The notes: generated from the sequence alone by a model not told the origin. Numbered from the stretch's first letter, positions 36,967 to 51,053 are shown. The stretch: DNA of 64,000 nt from Glandiceps talaboti (GCF_964340395.1 NC_135556.1:6356001-6420000), one strand, 5' to 3'. Program-made: numbers and translations.

Positions 36967-37440
36967 ACATCTGATTCATCACCATGAAAACATATCACTG
37001 TCAACATGCATGCCAGCCTGGAGGGAGCCATAGGCATGTACCATGCTAGATATTATCAAAGACAGTAACCTTTGACTTTGACCTTCATATTCAAGGTCAG
37101 CTAGCAATTTACTCCATACTGTTAATATTTTGTACAGACAAATTTAAGTATATTGTAAACATACCTTTTAGATGAGCTTTCTGTGTAAAAACTGACCTTT
37201 GCCCTTGACTGTCAGGATATTATGAACTTAATCACCATCAACTTGTACAAGCAGAATTTGGACACTGATTAACATTACATTCCTGCATTTAATTTTGGGC
37301 TATTGTCCTTGAACATAATAGAACACAACTAGTTTGTTTGTTTTTATCACAAGGCCAGTTGGTTTGTTAAGTTAGGTAATGGTAATATTTTGGTGTAATT
37401 ATAAATTTATGTTCACTGCGAAATAATCAGATATCTGGTA

Positions 37441-37519
37441 TTTAATCCTCTTTCTCCCAACTAGTAGTTAGTTGTGTACAAACAAATATCCTACAGCGAC
37501 TGGGAGAAAGAGGATTAAA
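37441..37519. repeat. Perfect 19-bp inverted repeat with 41-nt loop
   Basis: TTTAATCCTCTTTCTCCCA pairs exactly with TGGGAGAAAGAGGATTAAA. It could form a strong hairpin in DNA or RNA. Confidence 0.85.
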
Positions 37520-37765
37520 GTCATCTGAAAATTGAAATTTTTGATTAAATGGTTATAAGAACTTTAGAACCAGCTGATTAGTATACAGTTGGGTGGGGAA
37601 CTATTTACATCAGCAAATTGTGAAATTTAAGTAACATGATACAATTTTTCATTGTACTTCAAATGATAGACTTTGTTGCTTAATTTGTGCAAGCTTTGAT
37701 CACTCCTTTAACCTTCTTTATGTAACCTTAACCTGAACTATAAGCTTTAACTTATAACCTTACCC

Positions 37766-37842
37766 TAACAATAACACTAACACTAACACTAACACTAACA
37801 CTAACACTAACACTAACACTAACACTAACACTAACACTAACA
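37766..37842 (+). repeat. CTAACA hexamer array (about 13 units)
   Basis: Perfect ACTAAC units; on the other strand they read TTAGTG, one base from the metazoan telomere repeat TTAGGG. Confidence 0.9.
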
Positions 37843-38194
37843 TTAATCCTAACTAATATATAATAAAAGTAACTCTATCTTTCGGTGGTCGTTAAGTTTG
37901 CTCAAAGAAACCAGGCAACTTGTCTAGTATTTGTAGTACAATGATAATTATGGGATTTACTGAACAATACTTTATGGGGAGTCACACAGGTTAAATGTTT
38001 GTTTATCCTTCATATAATTGTGGGGGTTTTTCACATGGGTTGGTTGTTCATATTTGGTTGCTTAAACTTTACAATACCCTTTGTATTACCACTGCCATTC
38101 TTCGTACAAAGTATTTGAAAAGTATGTCCATCCCAAATGAAAAGTATCTCTTTTCCCTATATGAAAATGCTTTTCATATAGATGTAGGGGATTG

Positions 38195-39705
38195 ATGTAC
38201 TCTTCATTTAGGGAATGGATGTACTTTATATTTAGGGAAGTTTTATTTAGAGAGTGGAATTGTACTTTTTATTTAGGGGATGGATGTACTTTATATGTAG
38301 GGGAGAAAAATATTTTATTTAGGGGATGGATGTACATGTACTTTTTATTTAGGGGATGGATGTACTTTTTATTTAGAGGATAGAAATATTTTATTTAGGG
38401 GATGGATGTTCTTAACATTTAGGGGAGAGAAATATTTTGTTTAGGGGACGGATGTACTTTATATTTAGGGGAGAGAAATATTTTATTTAGGGGATGGATG
38501 TAGTTTATATTAACGGGATAGAAATATTTTATTTAGGGATGGATGTACTTTATATTAAGGGGAGAGAAATATTTTATTTGAGGGATGGATGTACTTTTTT
38601 ATTTAGGGGAGAAATATTTTAGTTAGGGGATGGATGCACTTTAAATTAAGGGGAGAGAAATATTTTATTTAGGGGATGGATGCACTTTATATTAAGGGGA
38701 GATATATTTTATTTAGGGGATGGATGTACTTTATATTAAGGGGAGAGATATTTTATTTAGGGGATGGATGTACTTTATATTAAGGGGAGATATATTTTAT
38801 TTAGGGGATGGATGTACTTTATATTAAGGGGATGGATGTACTTTATATTAAGGGGAGAGATATTTTATTTAGGGGATGGATGCACTTTATATTAAGGGGA
38901 GATATATTTTATTTAGGGGATGGATGTACTTTATATTAAGGGGAGATATATTTTATTTAGGGGATGGATGTACTTTATATTAAGGGGATGGATGTACTTT
39001 ATATTAAGGGGAGAGATATTTTATTTAGGGGATGGATGCACTTTATATTAAGGGGAGATATATTTTATTTAGGGGATGGATGTACTTTATATTAAGGGGA
39101 GAGATATTTTATTTAGGGGATGGATGCACTTTATATTAAGGGGAGATATATTTTATTTAGGGGATGGATGTACTTTATATTAAGGGGATGGATGTACTTT
39201 ATATTAAGGGGAGAGATATTTTATTTAGGGGATGGATGCACTTTATATTAAGGGGAGATATATTTTATTAAGGGGATGGATGTACTATATATTAAGGGGA
39301 TGGATGTACTTTATATTAAGGGGAGAGAAATATTTTATTTAGGGGATGGATGTACTTTATATTAAGGGGAGAGATATTTTATTTAGGGGATGGATGTACT
39401 TTATATTAAGGGGAGATATATTTTATTTAGGGGATGGATGTACTTTATATTAAGGGGATGGATGTACTTTATATTAAGGGGAGAGATATTTTATTTAGGG
39501 GATGGATGTACTTTATATTAAGGGGAGAGAAATATTTTATTTAGGGGATGGATGTACTTTATATTAAGGGGAGAGAAATATTTTATTTAGGGGATGGATG
39601 TACTTTATATTAAGGGTAGAGAAATATTTTATTTAGGGGATGGATGTACTTTTTATTAAGGGGAGAGTATTATATTTTATTTAGGGGATGGATGTACTTT
39701 ATGGA
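38195..39705 (+). repeat. 1.5-kb GGGGATGGATGTACTTTATA minisatellite
   Basis: Alternating blocks GGGGATGGATGTACTTTATA-TTAA and GGGGAGAGATATTTTATTTA, about 42-44 bp per pair, with interspersed shorter units. Units become more regular from left to right, and a higher-order pattern with a doubled GGATGTACTTTATATTAA block recurs in the middle. No coding signal. Confidence 0.93.
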
Positions 39706-42400
39706 TGAAATTACGATATATGCCTACGCTTTTCTAGAGTTTTAAAAATATTTTTTATCTCTGGTTTTTAGTGCGGGGCCAAGTTTGGGTTAGCAATGCC
39801 TTAGTAACCCCTGTTGTTATAGAAATGGTAATGTAACCACTTTTGTATGGATTATTGTATTGTACTTGCATGTAGAGTATTTTATAAAAGTCTGATATTA
39901 AAACAATATAGTTGCAGCTTGTCAACGATGTCTGTTTGTGTGTGAAGCCCATGGGTGTAAGTAAACACAATAGATTACTTTGGTGAGATCACTTTTGACA
40001 AGTTTAGAGAGACACAAACTAAAACTACTATAATAATTGTATATATTGTGACATGACATATCAATGTCCATAGCTTAATCTGATCTAGTCAATCTGTGAA
40101 TGGACATTGATATGATTACACACACAATACACAGTATGTATCAATCAAATACAACTTTTGATTCAGTGTGGACTCCTGTGTATGTGGTAAAGACTCGGTG
40201 TTGACACTGCCATTAGTACAACATGGCTCGTGATGTTACCCCAGGCTGTAAAAACTGATCACTCCCTTTACTTGATCTAGTCAATCTATGAATGGACATT
40301 AATATGACTACACACACAACAGAATGTATGTATCAATCAAATACAGCTTCAAGTGTGCATGGTAAAGACTTTTTTCTATTTATTTCACTACAAATTGTAC
40401 AAAGGGTACATAACAGAAAAAAAGAGGTGCAGGAAAAGCAAATAAGTCAATCAGCTACAAGTTCTGACAAAATTACTTCCAGCTAATAATTACACTAAAA
40501 CTAAAAGAAAATGAAAAAAGAATAGCAAAATATTCCTGGTGAGGACCATGGATATAGTCCACTGAGTTGACACTATTATCATTACAATGTGGTTTCATCA
40601 CTAAGACAACACTATCATGTACATACAATAAACTACAACAAAAATGTGTTTTGTTTGTGTCCACCTTAATCTTGTCAAATGTATGGGTGCTACACTTGTA
40701 ATATAGTCACTGTACACTCAAATTTTCATTTTTGTCAGAATTTGCATATTTTGGAATATATAATTAGTTTGTTTATAAACCGCCCTCCGTCCTTGATTTT
40801 CCAATCTCAGGGTGATGTCAAATACAGAATTTAATTTGTGCAGCCTAACATCTTTTCAGTCCCCAAAGAGCACCAGCTAGAGGAGACTATTATATTGGGT
40901 GCAATGACGTGTGTGTCCCATCAATGCGTTCACCCTCATAACTCTGGTATGCACCAATTGATATCAACCAAACTTGACTGTGAGTCACATGTTTGTTTTG
41001 CAACTGATAATTTATGGCCGAATGGTGACTATATTTGTAAAAGTTCATAATATGCATTATAACCTTGGAGATGTAATGTAGGAACACTTTTCAAGTGCCT
41101 ATGCCCATATTAACTAATAGTGAATCTTCTATTAAAATATTTGAAAAACATAAGTTAAAATGCTGTTGGATATGGAGAAGAGAAGAACTCCTGGCCCAGA
41201 CTCGGTGATTAGGACTTGATCCCACCGCTGCCACCACATTGACAGATTTAAAGGCAAATGGTTGTTTCCCACTACTATGGAAATGTTTGTGATGACAGTG
41301 CATTAATCAATACTCGTGTTTGGATCTAATTGACTGAGCTGAGGGAAGGCTAAAACTGCCAAAGACTAAATGGGCACATTCCCTACATTGTCAGGACCGA
41401 GTCAACATTATCTCTACTCCAGAACATTCTCCTTAATATTAAATATAATATCTTATCTACCACACAGCATGTATACAGTATTAACATCCAGTTGAAATTA
41501 ATCAATATGGCTGCCATATTGATCATTGAATCCTTTAGTACCCATTTTTGCTCTATGTACAGTTTCCCATTTATAGACAATATCATTTAAAAAAGTAAAC
41601 GAATATCTCATAATGAAGGGATTTCATGAGTGCACATCAATTTGAAACTGTGTATTTATTTATTTAATACACGGTCCACAATGTTGTATCGATAATCAAT
41701 ACCAGAGCAACGCCGTTAAATTTCTCTGTATATCTGCCTGTGCCTATCATTGTTTCTGGGGGTTTTCCCCCTGGCAGATCTGCAGTTTTTTCTTCTATTA
41801 AGGCAGTGTTTAGGTTATTCATAGCCTTTGCGGTAATATTTTCAAGCTTTAAATAGCTAACGTAAATGTGAGTTTTAAATGAGTTTCTTATGTCACATAA
41901 AAATGCATTAATATTGCATGTATAGTAAAGTCACCGGTATGTTAGAGAACTTTAGGTGGTCATACCTAGTGTATAATTAAAACTGGAATCTGATGAGATG
42001 TGGTGATTTGTAGTGTCAATAACATGTAGTGTCCAAAATAGAAAGTGTTATTAATCCCTTCTGACAAGTTTATACTGACGAGTAGAACAATTTAGATTAA
42101 CTTCTTATATAAACTATCTATGAAGATTACCATTATAAAACCTCCAAGTTCACTTTTGCCCCAAAGTGCGATGTAAGTGAAGCACTGATTGTGAAACAGT
42201 CAAGCATTTACACTACATGTTCTGTAACTAGTGTGGTAGCTAGGTAATACATGTATATGTATATGTATATGTATAGTTATGTTTGAATTAATAAATAATA
42301 TTAAAGAATTCATGTAACAAACAGGGACAAGAACAAATATTGACATGTAACACATTTCAGACAAGGCTATATGCCATTGTAGAAAAGGATTGGTCTTCCA
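39706..42400 (+). other. Non-coding AT-rich sequence
   Basis: No supported gene. An 80-bp direct repeat pair lies at about 40,078-40,160 and 40,270-40,350. Confidence 0.5.
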
Positions 42401-44101
42401 TCACAATCCAAAACACAATTACCCCCCCCCCCCAACAATTTTCAAAACAGCATGACTCTCCCTACTGTCAATTTCAAGAGCAGGGTGACCCCCCCCCCTT
42501 CAAATCCACCCCCAGGCCGAAGAAACTGACCGGTCCCTAAGAGACACCGACCGTGACAACCACACTACAGACAAGTAACAAGACTGAATCAGTGAATGGG
42601 TTTAGGGAGCGATCAGTTTTTACGGCCGGGGTGGGCAGTGACCCCCTGCGATCCATCCACAAAAATCCACCACCCCCCCTGACAAATAAAAAAAACCACA
42701 GACCCCCCCCCCCCCGACATCTGTTGACAAGAAACATTCTTCTTATTCTTGCAAAAGACACTCTAGATTCTCAAAGTACAATACAGCACACACTGCATAG
42801 TTAATTTTACTTGTTACATTTATAGTAATTTTAAGTGTATCTGGTAGTTTGCTATCCCAAATCCATTGCTTCACCTGTATAAAGCTCTTTAGACAGGAAC
42901 CCTATGAGAAGTATGATTGTCTGTTCATGGACATGCAAATTATTTATGGTTTACTAACCAAAAGTTCTAGGATATCTCTTAGATTGAGTGAACTATTACC
43001 ATTATAGATTAATTCAGCTAATTATAAAGTACAATATTAGAAATGGAGTTACTATAATTGTAAACCTAGGGGTTTCAGTAAGTTTCAAAGTAGGGAGAGA
43101 ACTTGAAATAGTGTTGGGAGAAGTGCACGCTACGTGCGTGTGTGCCTGCTATATAAGCGGCGGGGGGGGAGTAAGTGCTGTTTGAAAATGAACACCTTTT
43201 GGAGGCCATTTAAAGCACCATTCGAAGTAAAACACAACTTAGTTATATCACTAATTTTAAGTCATGAATTGGTGTAAATTGTTCATCTAATAAATATAGT
43301 CATGAATTGATGTAAATTGTTCATCTGATAAATATAGTCATGAATTGGTGTAAATTGTTCATCTAATAAATATAGTCATGAAGTGATGTAAATTGTTCAT
43401 CTAATAAATATAGTCACGAATTGATGTAAATTGTTCATCTGATAATCATGAAATGACTCTTTCAAGAACCAAAGTTTATAAAAATATGTTTATTTCCTGG
43501 AGTGGTGTTGGCCTTTAAATGATCAAAACTGTGGCAACTAAGGTGTTGTTTACAGAAATCAAACAAACAAACAAACAAACAAACAAACAAACAAACAAAC
43601 AAACAATGACACACACAGGACAACTAGAGAGAAAAAAATATACCAACACATAAAGATAACTATTAGAAGTACAGTGCATTGTGAAAATTTATTGTAGTAT
43701 TTGTTTCCATAGAAACACTGGTATTATTCATTGCAATACATGCTGTAGTCTTTCTAATTTTGGATTTGATTTAGTATGTATTATTGTTTTCAAACTATAT
43801 TATCAGGTTGATAAAGGTAAAACCTGGACATAATGACAGATTCAGCCACAGATTAGCTGAATTAGTTTGGGTTTCTTTGATATGGCTAGCATCCCATCCT
43901 TTGTCCAGAGTAGTCCAACCATAAATGACACCAATGTTACAAATCATTTGGGTACGACATCACTAATCACCTTAACAGTGAAAGTAAGTAAGTTTGTAGT
44001 GAACTTAATGTTATCTCCCTATAATTACATCCATCCATCTGTCCATCCATCCAGCCAGCCATCCATCCATATATAGAGATATGCACACTCAAACACACAC
44101 A

Positions 44102-44132
<31 letters not shown>

Positions 44133-44176
44133 GCATGCATGCATGCATGCACACACACACACACATGCATGAGCGT

Positions 44177-44258
<82 letters not shown>

Positions 44259-44422
44259 ATTATGTAACTTATTTAACTCACCAAAGCTTATGTATATAAT
44301 CAAAGCTGTGACAGGACAGCATTTTTTCCAAGTTACAGTGTTTCTGCTACGTTTTTCCGGTGCGTACGTACGGCCAGACAACCAGTCTTGGTGAAACACG
44401 TATTTCTATAAAGATATATATA
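42401..44422 (+). repeat. Simple-sequence-rich spacer
   Basis: Poly-C runs (42,421, 42,489, 42,706), a 38-bp tandem repeat of five units (about 43,259-43,446, AGTCATGAATTG-TGTAAATTGTTCATCT), a CAAA tract (43,560-43,603), and ACGC/CATG/AC tracts (44,090-44,256). The Cys-Val, Thr-His and similar frames are microsatellite artefacts. Confidence 0.85.
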
Positions 44423-44453
44423 AATTTTCATCTGTCACCTGTGGGCCGCCGTA
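44423..44453. mobile_element. Isolated right-end remnant of the long-TIR element family
   Basis: Reads TTTTCATCTGTCACCTGTGG then GCCGCCG-TA: the last 27 or so bases of an element end, facing the intact copy that starts 10 bp further right. Together they make a near-perfect palindrome around GATCGACC. Confidence 0.75.
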
Positions 44454-45067
44454 GATCGACCTACGGTGGCCCACAGGTGACAGACGAAAACTAAATTTGT
44501 GCTATAAATAATTGATTTTTGAGGGCAAAATATTTAATAAAAGGATAACACTTTTATTTCATACGACAAAACATTAATTTCTTGGGTCAATATAGAAATA
44601 TCAAAGCAAAAAACTACAATTTCTGTGACAAATAAATTCTTTTTACGGAGCAGAAAATTAATTTGCGAAACGAAAACTTTTATTCGTGTGGCCCAACCTT
44701 TATTTTCGAGTGATAACATTTAAGTTGCGGGATAAAATGTAAATGTCAAGCCGGAATATTATTTTAAGTCCCTTACAATCTTATACTCTGACTGCAGAAA
44801 CAACATTTGTCACCATACAACCTCCTTTTCTAATCGACGAGATTTTCTTAAAACAGGATGCAACATTAATGTTTGGGGACGAAACATTAATACGCGAGGA
44901 CAAAACTTTCTTTTTGCTTGACGGAAGTTGGGCTGCATGACGGAAATTGATTATATATCCCACAATCCTCGGCACACTCTTGGCGGCTATTTCAACTTCA
45001 CGACCAGCACTATATCTGATCATGGCAAGTGGTAAACACATCAATTGTTTCCAGTGTATAATTTTTT

Positions 45068-45718
<651 letters not shown>

Positions 45719-46992
45719 ATCTTTATCATCCGTTATCATAAAAATTTAAAGCACACTGTGGGAGAGGAATCCCTCCGATACCCTCCCCACAAGCTATCAT
45801 GGGTGATACTGTTTCTACCCAAATCAAAATTGAAAGAAAAAACCCTGCTGGCCAAGTATTTCAAAGTGTAGGTTACAGCCCAATGTAAGACATTTTGTTG
45901 CATCTATTTGGGTAATGAAATTTGAAATCTTATATTGTAATGTATGGACGCTGAAGTCGATTGTCACTTTTATTCTAATGCAGTGTACCATATAGCTGTA
46001 CGGAAGTGGGGATGGGTTATAATTACACATATTAAAATGTGTCGCGGGTTACGAAAATGATGGGGGGGGGCTACGAAATTCTTTTGACCAAAATATTTTC
46101 TTTCCCCCCCCCTCCCTGCCGTACATTCTAACCGTAGCCTTATGTGATGAATACCCGTGACACTACCCAATCCATGATTAAGAGGACGCTTTAAAGTTCC
46201 ACAAAGATCTTGTAAACATTTGGCATTTGAGATGAGGGACATACATGTGGGTATAATAAATCTGATGGCACGGGTTCCTGCAACATGACAATCGCGCAAA
46301 CATAATAATCACCCCCGTGTTTTGTTTTAGAAGTCAAAATGCCGCGTGAATCCATGCAATTAAAAAGTGTTTTTTTCAATGTCCATAAATAAAACCAGTT
46401 ATCAGTACATTGTAAATGACATTTCGTCCTATAAGTACCTTTTAAAGTTTTGGTTGTGTGTTAACGTGGGCAAAGTAGAAACGATATGAATACATAAAAA
46501 CAATGGGTGAATCTCAATTATAGATCTTGATGAAACTAACTTCCTTTTTTCCAAGGGATTTTGTTTACGGAATCTTTTGATTTCATTGCATGTAGGAGGC
46601 ATCTCTGAAGTAATTCATGATAAATTGAAGAATAAGCTTACTTGGCTAAACATCGAAAAATGTCGGTTTCAAAGTATTCATTTTAGCAATAAATAGAATC
46701 AAGAAAAGATGCTATAGTTTGCAGCGTGAACAGCGCCACCAGGCGACTAAACTGAGAAAATATACAATAGCGTCATTGATGTGTATTGTAACACAATTTT
46801 AACTTTTTAAGGACTGGTGCTTATATTAATTGTCTTTTCAAAAGTTGGAGTCCATTATCCCCATGGAAAGTGGAAATCTCATTTTTGACATCAATTTCTT
46901 ATATTGGGAGCATACATCACAATACATCATGGCCTTTTGATAGTACATGTTTTGCGTGTGATTGAAGTTGGTGATTAGATCAAATTGTACAG

Positions 46993-47755
46993 AATGCTGG
47001 TGCTTCCCAAGGTTGCGTGTTGTCACCAACATTATTTTCAATTTATACTGATCACATGAGATGTAATTCTGCAATAAGTTGTCTGTTTAAATTTGCCGAT
47101 GACATGGCACTTGTTGGTCTGTTACTCGATGAAGCTCTTTAGCTGAATATTTTAAAGAATTGGTGTAAAGACAGCTTTTTAGAAATGAATGTTTCAAAAA
47201 CAAAATAATTAGTTGTAGCACATAAAGTAACTGACCAATTTACACCTGTATCAATGAATGGAGACTCTGTTGAAGTTGTTACTAGTTTCAAATACCTTGG
47301 GTCAATTCTCGATGGCAAGCTCTCCTTTGCCGAAAACACAGACTATATTGCGAAAAAAGCTCAACAGAGACTATATCTCCTTAGGAAATTAAAGTCATTC
47401 GATGTCAGTCAGAACGTGCTGCAATTAGTGTATAGATCTATTATTGAAAGTGTTTTGACTTTCAATATAATCTTTTGGTATGGTAATCTCACGGTTAAAA
47501 ACAAGAGTAAACTTTGTCGTATTGTAAATACAGCAGAGAAGATCATTGGCTGTCGTCAAACAACACTGGCATGTCATTATCATACGGCAGTTAGGAAAGC
47601 CCAGAAAGTAGTCAACGATTATATGCACCCCTTGCATAATTCTTTCACTATTAAAGCTCCCATCTGGTCGCCGTCACAGAATGCTTCTTGCAAGGAAAAA
47701 CCTTTTTAAAAAATCGTTCGTTCCAACAGCTGTGTCTATTTTAAACTCACTGTAA
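46993..47755 (+). pseudogene. L2-like LINE reverse transcriptase fragment, disrupted (second element copy)
   Basis: Counterpart of 14,926-15,688 at an offset of 32,067 bp, with the same ASQGCVLSPTLF and KFADDMAL motifs, the same two in-frame stops and the same C-terminal frameshift. Followed by the 3' tail with TTGAA repeats ending near 47,893. Confidence 0.85.
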
Positions 47756-47893
47756 AGTCCTTTTAAACTCACTGTATGTATATGTATATGTATATATCGT
47801 ACTTGTGTAAATTGTTTGTAAATTGTGTTTTGAGCCGAAAGACAAATTTCCGGATAATAAATTTATTGAATTGAATTGAATTGAATTGAATTG

Positions 47894-48164
<271 letters not shown>

Positions 48165-48974
48165 AAAAAAAATTATACACTGGAAACAATTGATGTGTTT
48201 ACCACTTGACATGATCAGATAGTGCTGGTCGCGAAGTTGAAATAGCCGCCAAGAGTGTGCCGAGGATTGTGGGATATATAATCAATTTCCGTCATGCAGT
48301 CCAACTTCCGTCAAGCAAAAAGAAAGTTTTGTCCTCGCGTATTAATGTTTCGTCCCCAAACATTAATGTTGCATCCTGTGTTAAGTAAATCTCGTCGATA
48401 AGAAAAGGAGGTTGTATAGTGACAAATGTTGTTTCTGCAGTCAGAGTATAAGATTGTAAGGGACTTAAAATAATATTCCGGCTTGACATTTACATTTTAT
48501 CCCGCAACTTAAATGTTATCACTCGAAAATAAAGGTTGGGCCACACGAATAAAAGTTTTCGTTTCGCAAATTAATTTTCTGCTCCGTAAAAAGAATTTAT
48601 TTGTCACAGAAATTGTAGTTTTTTGCTTTGATATTTCTATATTGACCCAAGAAATTAATGTTTTGTCGTATGAAATAAAAGAGTTATCCTTTTATTAAAT
48701 ATTTTGCCCTCAAAAATCAATTATTTATAGCACAAATTTAGTTTTCGTCTGTCACCTGTGGGCCGCCGTATCGATCGCATAGGATGATTGTTTAATAATA
48801 TAATTTAAATGAACTTTCTTAAAGTACATGCCAGAAAAGTGGGAGAAAGGGAAAAAAGTAACTATCTCGTTCGGAGAGGTAACTGGCGAACCATAAATCT
48901 ATGTCTGTTGCGCTATATATGTCTGTTGAGCTGTTTCCTCGTGTGATTCGGTGCAATTAAGAGTAATTTTGAAT

Positions 48975-49432
48975 GTAATGTATAGTTAGCTGAACATTCA
49001 CTACGTAACGTTAGCTGAACATTCACTACGTAACGCTGGACATAAAGCAGCGATAGCGACATTGGTGAGAAACAGATAGAGGTGTATAGTTAGCTGAACA
49101 TTCACTACGTAACGTTAGCTGAACATTCACTACGTAACGCTGGACATAAAGCAGCGATAGCGACATTGGTGAGAAACAGATAGAGGTGTATAGTTAGCTG
49201 AACATTCACTACGTAACGTTGGACATAAAGCAGCGATAGCGACATTGGTGAGAAACAGATAGAGGTGTATAGTTAGCTGAACATTCACTACGTAACGTTG
49301 GACATAAAGCAGCGATAGCGACATTGGTGAGAAACAGATAGAGGTGTATAGTTAGCTGAACATTCACTACGTAACCATGGTAACGTTGGACGTAAAGCAG
49401 CAAGATAGCGACATTGGTGAGAAGCAGAGGTG
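48975..49432 (+). repeat. 78/105-bp tandem repeat, five units
   Basis: Units start GTATAGTTAGCTGAACATTC and contain CACTACGTAACG, GGACATAAAGCAGCGATAGC and GACATTGGTGAGAAACAGAT. The first two units are 105 bp because the block TTAGCTGAACATTCACTACG is doubled; later ones are 78 bp. The last is diverged. Confidence 0.9.
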
Positions 49433-49497
49433 ACACGTGTATATGTCATTTGATATTTGATACATTGCTTATGAGGTTATTCTTGAAATAAAGCGAT

Positions 49498-49731
49498 ATG
49501 AGAAAAAATACAGAAGTTAATAAAATAATCACTATGCATGGGGAAAATCGCGAGAATCTTTCTGTTGTCGCCCAGAGACTTGGCCTAATGTCCAGTCCGG
49601 GCCACAGGGGAACGTATTATTGCTTAGATTGCCGTTTTCTTAGGAAAACATCGTACGAATTCTGCTGCTACAAATGTATCAATCTCTATACTAGTATATT
49701 TTCTTTTCTCCTTACAGGTAGGAGTATATAG
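49498..49731 (+). CDS. Small hypothetical ORF with paired CxxC motifs
   Basis: The 77-codon ATG frame contains YYCLDC and, 11 residues later, FCCYKC, a spacing that could bind one zinc ion, preceded by RENLSVVAQRLGLMSSPG. I do not recognise a family. There is no clear promoter or splice signal, and the C-terminal part (Phe/Leu-rich) looks unconstrained. It may be a zinc-ribbon fragment or an exon of an unseen gene. Confidence 0.2.
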   Translation: MRKNTEVNKIITMHGENRENLSVVAQRLGLMSSPGHRGTYYCLDCRFLRKTSYEFCCYKCINLYTSIFSFLLTGRSI

Positions 49732-50010
49732 TCAAAAGGTTGTTATATTTAGTCTGTAGACCTGGAAAAAAAACAATCTAGGAAATATTACATGCCCGCC
49801 CCTATTATATGCTCCGGACCCGGGGTAGCGTACATGGAAGCCCACGAGCACACTCTACGGCACAACAGAACATTATAAAGTGACCAGGTGCTTCTTGATG
49901 TAGTTAAATCAATAAAAGTCTCTGCAAGGCGGATATAATCGGACATAATCTACCTTTGTCTCTCTGATATGTGTGTATCGTTCATTTCTCTTGAAGCAGA
50001 CATGTTCATA

Positions 50011-50012
<2 letters not shown>

Positions 50013-50100
<88 letters not shown>
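50013..50100 (+). repeat. AG dinucleotide microsatellite
   Basis: About 44 GA units directly abutting the diverged long-TIR element relative. Confidence 0.97.
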
Positions 50101-50102
<2 letters not shown>

Positions 50103-51053
50103 AGTTTTAGAAGTCAATCCGCGTGAATCCATAGCAATTTTAAATAAAAACAATTATCAGTACATTGTAGATGACATTTCGTCTTATAAGTACTTTTTAA
50201 AGTTTTGGTAGTGTGTTAACGTGGGCAAAATAGTAATGATATGAATACATAAAAACAACGGGTGAATCTCAATTATAGATCTTGGTGAAACTAACTTCCT
50301 TTTTTTCCAAAGGATTTTGTTTACAGAATCTTTTGATTTCATTGTATGTAAGAGGCGTCTCTGAATTAAATGATGTATTGAAGAATAAGCTTACTTGGCT
50401 AAACATCGAAAAATGTCGGTTTCAAAGTATTCATTTTAGCAATAAATAGAATCACGAAAAGATGCTACAGTTTGCAGCATGAACAGCGCCACCAGGCGAC
50501 TAAACTGGGAAAATATATAATAGCGTCATTGATGTGTATTGTAAAAGAAATGGTGACAAATGTTGTTTCTGCAGTCAGAGTATAAGATTGTAATGGACTT
50601 AAATTCATATTCCGGCTTGACATTTAAATACTTTTTACACAAAGTTAGAGTTTTTTCACGAAAACTTGGTGTACTGCTCTAAGGATTAATAATTTGCAAT
50701 GAGGTATTTTAAGTCTTGTTAGAAAACTTTAGAAAAAAAACGGTTCTAATGTTTCAAACATTGCACCAACAATTAAACATTTTATCCCGCAACTTAAATG
50801 TTATCACTCGAAAATAAAGTTTGGGCCACACGAATAAAAACTTTCGTTTCGCAAATTAATTTTCTGCTCTGTAAAAAGAATTTATTTGTCACAGAAATTG
50901 TTGTTTTTTGCTTTGATATTTCTATATTGACCCAAGAAATTAACGTTTTGTCATATGAAATAAAAGTGTTATCCTTTTATTAAATATTTTGCCATCAAAA
51001 ATCAATTATTTATAGCACAAATTTAGTTTTCGTCTGTCACCTGTGGGCCACCG
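50101..51053. mobile_element. Diverged, shorter relative of the long-TIR element, ending 161 bp upstream of the TRIM-NHL gene
   Basis: 50,101-50,540 matches the internal region of the 4-kb element (AAGTCAATCCGCGTGAATCC, ATGACATTTCGTC, CGTCATTGATGTGTATTGTA). It then jumps into TIR sequence (GGTGACAAATGTTGTTTCTG), has about 130 extra bases (about 50,635-50,775), and continues to the terminus CCTGTGGGCCACCG at 51,053. It lacks the LINE fragment, the CAGA tract and the inner part of the right TIR, and no left TIR was found. It is followed by AA, not TA. Confidence 0.7.

Larger units (their letters stand above)
36967..38170 (+). other. Non-coding sequence with a perfect stem-loop and a CTAACA array
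   Basis: No gene seen. It contains a perfect 19-bp stem (37,441-37,459 with 37,501-37,519) and a hexamer array (37,766-37,842). Confidence 0.5.

Noticed and set aside
42537-42804. Pro/Gly-rich ORFs on both strands
   Set aside because: Created by poly-C/poly-G tracts, with no splice or family signal.
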